Assembly: GCF_032056465.1 (NCBI RefSeq)
Contig: NZ_DAMBCL010000001.1
Reading direction: 5' to 3' (one strand)
DNA length: 64,000 nt
DNA from: Mobilicoccus sp032056465
Lineage (GTDB): Bacteria; Actinomycetota; Actinomycetes; Actinomycetales; Dermatophilaceae
In this document: positions 60,207-64,000 of the stretch, one piece after another
How positions within the stretch are numbered: position 1 is the stretch's first letter
Layout of the letters: every line of letters starts with the position of its first letter
Position numbers and translations under genes: made by a program
The notes under the pieces: model-generated
What the model saw: the letters and a program-made list of their open reading frames with translations, nothing else
What the model was told of the DNA's origin: nothing
The model's database searches: none

Positions 60207-61583
60207 TCAGAGCGTCGTGCCGTCGGCGACGGTGCGCGGCTCACCCGCGTCGTCGAGGGTGCCCTGTCCCTCGACGACGACGTCGGCACCGAACGTCCAG
60301 TCCCCTTCGATCGACAGTGACCGCGCCTGCCGCAACGACGGCGCCCCCTGGGGGAAGCGCTTCTCGAAGTCGCCGATCTTCTTGTAGTACGTGGGGTCGA
60401 GGTCGATCGTCGGCGCCGACTCGGGGAGGAGGCGCAGTCGGCCGTCGGGCCGGACCTCGTACGCGTCGGAACGCAGGAGCAGCAGCTCGTTGGTCGTCTT
60501 GACGGGCAGGAACCGGGTGCGGGGCACACAGATCGCGGTCGCACCCTCGAAGACCTGGACGGCCGCGCCCATCGCGGACTCGATCTGGAAGACCTCGGGG
60601 GAGTCGGCGTCCTTGGGGTCGACGGTCTTGACGTTGCGGATGAGCGGCAGCCCGAGCACGCCGTCACGCTCGCGGAGCACCTCGGCGAGACGCTCGAGGT
60701 CGAACCACAGGTTGTTCGTGTGGAAGTAGGGGTGCCGGTTCTCGTCGGTGAAGAAATCCATCTCCTCGGGGGCCGTCTGGGCGGTCTCGCGGAGGATGAG
60801 CTGGTCGTCGGAGGTGCGGATCGCCAGGTGGCCGCCCTTGCGGTCCATCGGCGTGCGGCGGCACACCTCGGCGGCGTACGGCGCGCCGGAGGCGGCGAAC
60901 CACCCGGCCAACGTCGCGTCCGGTCCCGCGCCGAGGTTGTCGGAGTTGCTCACCGTCGCATACCGGAACCCCGCCTCGATGAGCGCGTCGAGCACGCCGC
61001 TCGCGAGCAGCGAGGGGTAGAGGTCGCCGTGGCCGGGCGGGCACCATTCGAGGTGGGGGTCGGCGGGCCACTCGACGGCGGTGAGGTCGTCGGTGCGGAG
61101 CTTGGGCTCCTGGCTCTGGAGGAAGTCCAGGGGGAGATCCTCGACGGGGAGATCGGGGTACCGGGCGAGGGCCTCGAGGGTGTCGTCGCGGGTGTTGAAG
61201 CTGTTCATGAGCAGCAGGGGCAGCCGGGCCCCGTACTCGGCGCGGGCGGCGAGGACCTGCTCGACGATGAGGTCGAGGAACGTGCGGCCGTCGCGGACGG
61301 GCAGCAGCGACTTCGCCTTGGCCATGCCCATGGACGTGCCGAGGCCGCCGTTGAGCTTGATGACGACGGTCTTGGCCAACGCCTCGCGGGCCTGCTCGGC
61401 GTCGATGTCGAGTTCCTCGATCATCGGCGGCTCGGTCATCGGGCGGATGTCGTCCTCGCGGATGAGCCCCGTGGCCCCACCTTCGAGTTCGCGGTAGTAG
61501 TGGCCGAAGACGTCGATCGCCGTGCGGTGGACTCCGGCGTCGGCCATCTTCTGCTGGGCATCTCTGAGGGCCTGCTCGCTCAT
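60207..61583 (-). CDS. UTP-glucose-1-phosphate uridylyltransferase (UDPGP type)
   Basis: A 458-residue eukaryote-type nucleotidyltransferase making UDP-glucose from UTP and glucose-1-phosphate. VVIKLNGGLGTSMGMAKAKSLLPV is the nucleotide motif; PLLLMNSFNTRDDT, LEWCPPGHGDLYPSLLASG and TVSNSDNLGAG follow, then GHLAIRTSDDQLILRETAQ and HTNNLWFDLERLAEV, and VPRTRFLPVKTTNELLLLRSD. The C-terminal beta-helix (FTFGADV-type region) ends IEGDWTFGADVVVEGQGT. UDP-glucose feeds polysaccharide and glycolipid synthesis. ATG 61583 with downstream ElyC-like gene. Confidence 0.93.
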   Translation of the reverse strand: MSEQALRDAQQKMADAGVHRTAIDVFGHYYRELEGGATGLIREDDIRPMTEPPMIEELDIDAEQAREALAKTVVIKLNGGLGTSMGMAKAKSLLPVRDGRTFLDLIVEQVLAARAEYGARLPLLLMNSFNTRDDTLEALARYPDLPVEDLPLDFLQSQEPKLRTDDLTAVEWPADPHLEWCPPGHGDLYPSLLASGVLDALIEAGFRYATVSNSDNLGAGPDATLAGWFAASGAPYAAEVCRRTPMDRKGGHLAIRTSDDQLILRETAQTAPEEMDFFTDENRHPYFHTNNLWFDLERLAEVLRERDGVLGLPLIRNVKTVDPKDADSPEVFQIESAMGAAVQVFEGATAICVPRTRFLPVKTTNELLLLRSDAYEVRPDGRLRLLPESAPTIDLDPTYYKKIGDFEKRFPQGAPSLRQARSLSIEGDWTFGADVVVEGQGTLDDAGEPRTVADGTTL

Positions 61584-61666
61584 GGTCTCGATCGTAGTGC
61601 GCCTCGCACACGGTCCGCCCGGGCGACGCGGCCCCGGGGCGAAGGACCCCGCGGCCGCGTCGATGC

Positions 61667-63121
61667 TCAGCGTCTCGCGTTCGTCCGTGCCCGGGCGAGG
61701 TAGGCGGAGGCGCCGTCGGCGGCCCGACGGCGGATCTCGGGCAGGCGCCGCCGCAGATGGGTGCCGGGGCAGTCGGTGCGGGTGTTGCCGACCTGGTAGT
61801 GCCCGGGAACGACCGGCGAGGTGCGGCCGTCGAGGGTGAGGGTGCCGGCGGGGTCGAACCCGTACCGCGCGGCGGTCCAGGCGACGATGTCCACGATGGA
61901 GTTCACCGCGGCCTTCGGCACCGGGGCGGAGGAGGAGTCGCCGATGTAGGCCACTCCGAGGTAGGTGGTGTTGACGCCGCTCGCATGTGCCCCCTTGTGG
62001 GGGATGCCGATACCGCCGTACCGGCCCTCCCACACCCGGCCGAAGCGGTCGACGAGGACGTTGTAGCCGATGTCGCTCCAACCGCGGTCCCGCATGTGGA
62101 AGCGTTCGATCCCGCGCAGGACCGCCGGCACCTGAGCCGCGCTGTAGCGGTTGGTGCCGGCCGTGTGGTGGACGGTGATGCCGCGGCCGACGACGACCGG
62201 CAGCGCACGCGCCGCCGAGCTGCGCGCGGCGCCCCACGCCTCGCGCTTGGTCGGCATGGCCCGCGGGCCGGGGAGCCCGGGCGGGGCGGCGGGGAGTCCG
62301 GAGGCGCCGGAGGTGTTCGTGCCGGACGCGGCGGCGCCGGAGCTCACGGCCGACGAGCCCGAGGGGCCCGAGGAGCCCCACGACGTCGAGGCGAAGGCCC
62401 CGAGACCCGGCGGGCGTGTGGCCGTGTCACCGGCAGGGACGGCGCCGGTCGGGCCCATGATGCTCGCCGCGCCGGTCGCGCGGGGCGGGGTGGCCGGGCG
62501 GGCGTGCGTCGCCGAGGACGTGCCGGGGTCGATGACGCTGAGCTTCGGGTCGCCGACCGCCGTGCCGCGCGTGACGAGGCGGGCCTGAACGTGCGTCGCA
62601 CCGACGACCGCGATGGGTTCGGAGCCGGCGCGCGTGGCGGCACCGGGGTCGGCGCAGTCGCCGCACGTCTCGACGTCGACGTCCTGCCAGGGGCCCCACT
62701 GGCCGCCGCGCTTGACGCGGTAGGCGAGGCCGAGCCCGGAACCGGTGCCCTCGGCCCACGTCACCCCGATGACGGCGAGGCGGCGGGGGACGGCGACGGT
62801 GCCGGTGTCGAGGATCCGGGGCGTGGGCGCGCCGACGGCCGAGGCGCCCTGAGCGAGGCCGCGGTCGATCGAGCGAGAGGCGAGACGAAGCGGCGCCCGA
62901 CGTTCGCTCACGGTCGTGGTGGCGGCGGGGCGAGCGGTCGGTGCGGTGGCCGTCGTCCCCACGGACGCCGCGGCTGCCAGGGACGACGTGGACGTCGTGG
63001 CCGACGTGGCCGACGTGGACGAGGTAGACGGTGTGGCGGTGGGGGCGGCGGTGGCGGGGACGGGGGCGACGGCGAGGGTGGTGCCGAGCGACAGCGCGAC
63101 GGCTGCGGCGATGTGACGCAT
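61667..63121 (-). CDS. Secreted PGRP-type N-acetylmuramoyl-L-alanine amidase
   Basis: A 484-residue exported protein. The signal peptide (residues 1-27) is followed by a Thr/Ala/Ser-rich stretch, a small domain of unknown type (RRLAVIGVTWAEGTGSGLGLAYRVKRGGQWGPWQDVDVE), a Pro/Ala/Gly linker and a C-terminal amidase-2/PGRP domain: HHTAGTN with H318-H319, WSDIGYNVLVDRFGRVWEGRYGG, GVNTTYLGVAYIGD, GHYQVGNTRTDCPG, which gives Zn ligands His, His and Cys. It cleaves the amide between MurNAc and the stem peptide, in division or cell separation. ATG 63121. Confidence 0.9.
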   Translation of the reverse strand: MRHIAAAVALSLGTTLAVAPVPATAAPTATPSTSSTSATSATTSTSSLAAAASVGTTATAPTARPAATTTVSERRAPLRLASRSIDRGLAQGASAVGAPTPRILDTGTVAVPRRLAVIGVTWAEGTGSGLGLAYRVKRGGQWGPWQDVDVETCGDCADPGAATRAGSEPIAVVGATHVQARLVTRGTAVGDPKLSVIDPGTSSATHARPATPPRATGAASIMGPTGAVPAGDTATRPPGLGAFASTSWGSSGPSGSSAVSSGAAASGTNTSGASGLPAAPPGLPGPRAMPTKREAWGAARSSAARALPVVVGRGITVHHTAGTNRYSAAQVPAVLRGIERFHMRDRGWSDIGYNVLVDRFGRVWEGRYGGIGIPHKGAHASGVNTTYLGVAYIGDSSSAPVPKAAVNSIVDIVAWTAARYGFDPAGTLTLDGRTSPVVPGHYQVGNTRTDCPGTHLRRRLPEIRRRAADGASAYLARARTNARR

Positions 63122-63457
63122 GGAGACCTCTGGACGTGGTGCGGATGGGACGGGCGCCACGCTCAGGGGGGAGTCGGGGGGAAGCGGTCGACGCATGGCA
63201 GCGCACATCATGCCGGACGATCGTCCAACATCGGCCTCAGGCAACCGGTTCCGCCGTGTCTTCACCCGATGTCGCCGCATCGTTCACCCTCCGATGCCCC
63301 GGGGCCAGGCCTGCCACCGACCCGACGCCGGGCCGGGGCCCTCGTCTCCGGGCGCCATCCGGCAGCACAGGCGGAGGTGGCCGGGAGGAGAGGCCCGCGC
63401 AGGCGGGGCGCCGGCCCTAGGGTGGAGCGGGGCGAGCCGTCGCGGGGAGGACAGGAC
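63122..63457. other. 336-bp divergent region between amidase and YhfC-like genes
   Basis: No gene is supported. It contains a perfect 12-bp palindrome GGACGATCGTCC (63215-63226), which may be a regulator site for the amidase. A c-di-AMP (ydaO) riboswitch, common before such amidases, was looked for and not found. Confidence 0.5.
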
Positions 63458-64000
63458 ATGGATCCGATGGTGTTGCTGGTCGGTCGAGCACTGATCGTCG
63501 TGCTCGCGGTGGTCGCGCTGTGGGTGATCGCGACCCGCCGGCTTCCCGCCGCATGGTCCTCGATCGGGTGGGGGGCGCTCGCCTTCCCGCTCTCCCAGGT
63601 GGCGAGGAGCGCCCTCCTGGTCCCGGTGGGCCTCCTGCTCACGGCGTGGCTGGGGGCGAGCTCGGCGACGCTCGCGACGGCGACGGTCGTTCTCGCGGTG
63701 CTCACGTCGGGGATCTTCGAGGAGGGCACACGCTGGATCGTCATGCGGTTCTGGGCCAAGCGGGTCCGCACCTGGGGTGAGGGTGTCGCGTTCGGTCTCG
63801 GGCACGGCGGCAGCGAGGCGATCCTCATCCTCGGGATGTCGGCGATCAACGGGGTGGTGCTCCTCGCGACGACGGAGGCCATGCGCGGGTCGGTGGCGTC
63901 CTCGGCACCCGAGCAGGTGCCCGCCCTCGACGCCCAGATCGCGAGCCTGCGGGAACTCACCCTCGGCATGACGGCGCTGGGTCTGTGGGAGCGGGTACCG
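63458..64000 (+). CDS. YhfC-family intramembrane metallopeptidase, 3' truncated by window edge
   Basis: About 181 residues of a polytopic membrane protein continuing past the window. It begins MDPMVLLVGRALIVVLAVVAL and has at least four helices. The candidate catalytic motif is IFEEGTRWIVMRF (E88-E89), followed by VAFGLGHGGSEAILILG with H116, the layout of YhfC/DUF2324 putative membrane peptidases. The ATG at 63458 follows GGGGAGGACA. It is divergent from the amidase gene. Substrate unknown. Confidence 0.85.
   Translation, partial: MDPMVLLVGRALIVVLAVVALWVIATRRLPAAWSSIGWGALAFPLSQVARSALLVPVGLLLTAWLGASSATLATATVVLAVLTSGIFEEGTRWIVMRFWAKRVRTWGEGVAFGLGHGGSEAILILGMSAINGVVLLATTEAMRGSVASSAPEQVPALDAQIASLRELTLGMTALGLWERVP

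Noticed and set aside
63122..63300. c-di-AMP (ydaO) riboswitch before the amidase gene
   Set aside because: Such amidases often carry it, but the conserved core was not found on the minus strand.

Overview
This is a high-GC actinobacterial chromosome segment. Actinomycetota is supported by a WhiB-type protein, a PucR-like regulator, an acyl-CoA desaturase with a paired ferredoxin reductase, frequent GTG starts and strong GC-rich stem terminators. A chemotaxis receptor hints at a motile member of the Micrococcales, but no marker fixes the family. The assembly has ten undetermined bases at 12106-12115 inside the desaturase gene, and one gene runs off each end of the window (a photolyase on the left, a YhfC-like membrane peptidase on the right).

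Left part (1-31 kb), mainly housekeeping and metabolism: photolyase, CPBP intramembrane protease, atypical SDR, stress proteins, a fluoride-channel pair, a three-gene translationally coupled operon of unknown function with possible type VII secretion flavour, isopentenyl-diphosphate isomerase, thiolase-like protein, a ferredoxin reductase-desaturase operon divergent from a PucR-type regulator, a chemotaxis receptor, a YciO/Sua5 protein, an orphan histidine-kinase-like protein, a cupin regulator, enoyl-CoA hydratase, superoxide dismutase and cystathionine gamma-synthase. The last is preceded by a well-conserved SAM-I riboswitch. Then come zinc alcohol dehydrogenase, SDR, esterase, glycerophosphodiesterase, and LysR and AraC regulators.

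Middle part (31-46 kb), accessory in character: a tight three-gene operon encodes a 1025-residue secreted or anchored protein with about 700 residues of low complexity and a GH26-like domain lacking both expected catalytic glutamates, then a membrane-anchored propeller-like protein and a small protein. Next to it are a double-HTH protein and, divergently, a WhiB protein with an extra Cys-rich tail followed by a ParA/EspI-like ATPase with an altered P-loop. A second GH26-like lipoprotein (glutamates present), three unrecognised genes and a Ser/Thr-rich lipoprotein follow. A third GH26-like protein (glutamates present) lies at 51-52 kb.

Right part (46-64 kb): a giant FAD/Fe-S oxidoreductase, a secreted Lys/Ala/Thr-repeat protein, nitronate monooxygenase, a tartrate/isopropylmalate dehydrogenase-type enzyme, a methyltransferase, a coupled PIG-L deacetylase / acyl-CoA dehydrogenase-like / glycosyltransferase operon, an ElyC/SanA-like protein, UTP-glucose-1-phosphate uridylyltransferase and a PGRP-type amidase. 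This part leans toward cell-envelope work. The strongest candidates for something undescribed are the pseudo-GH26 operon with its WhiB/ATPase neighbours, and the coupled operon at 7.1-8.7 kb.
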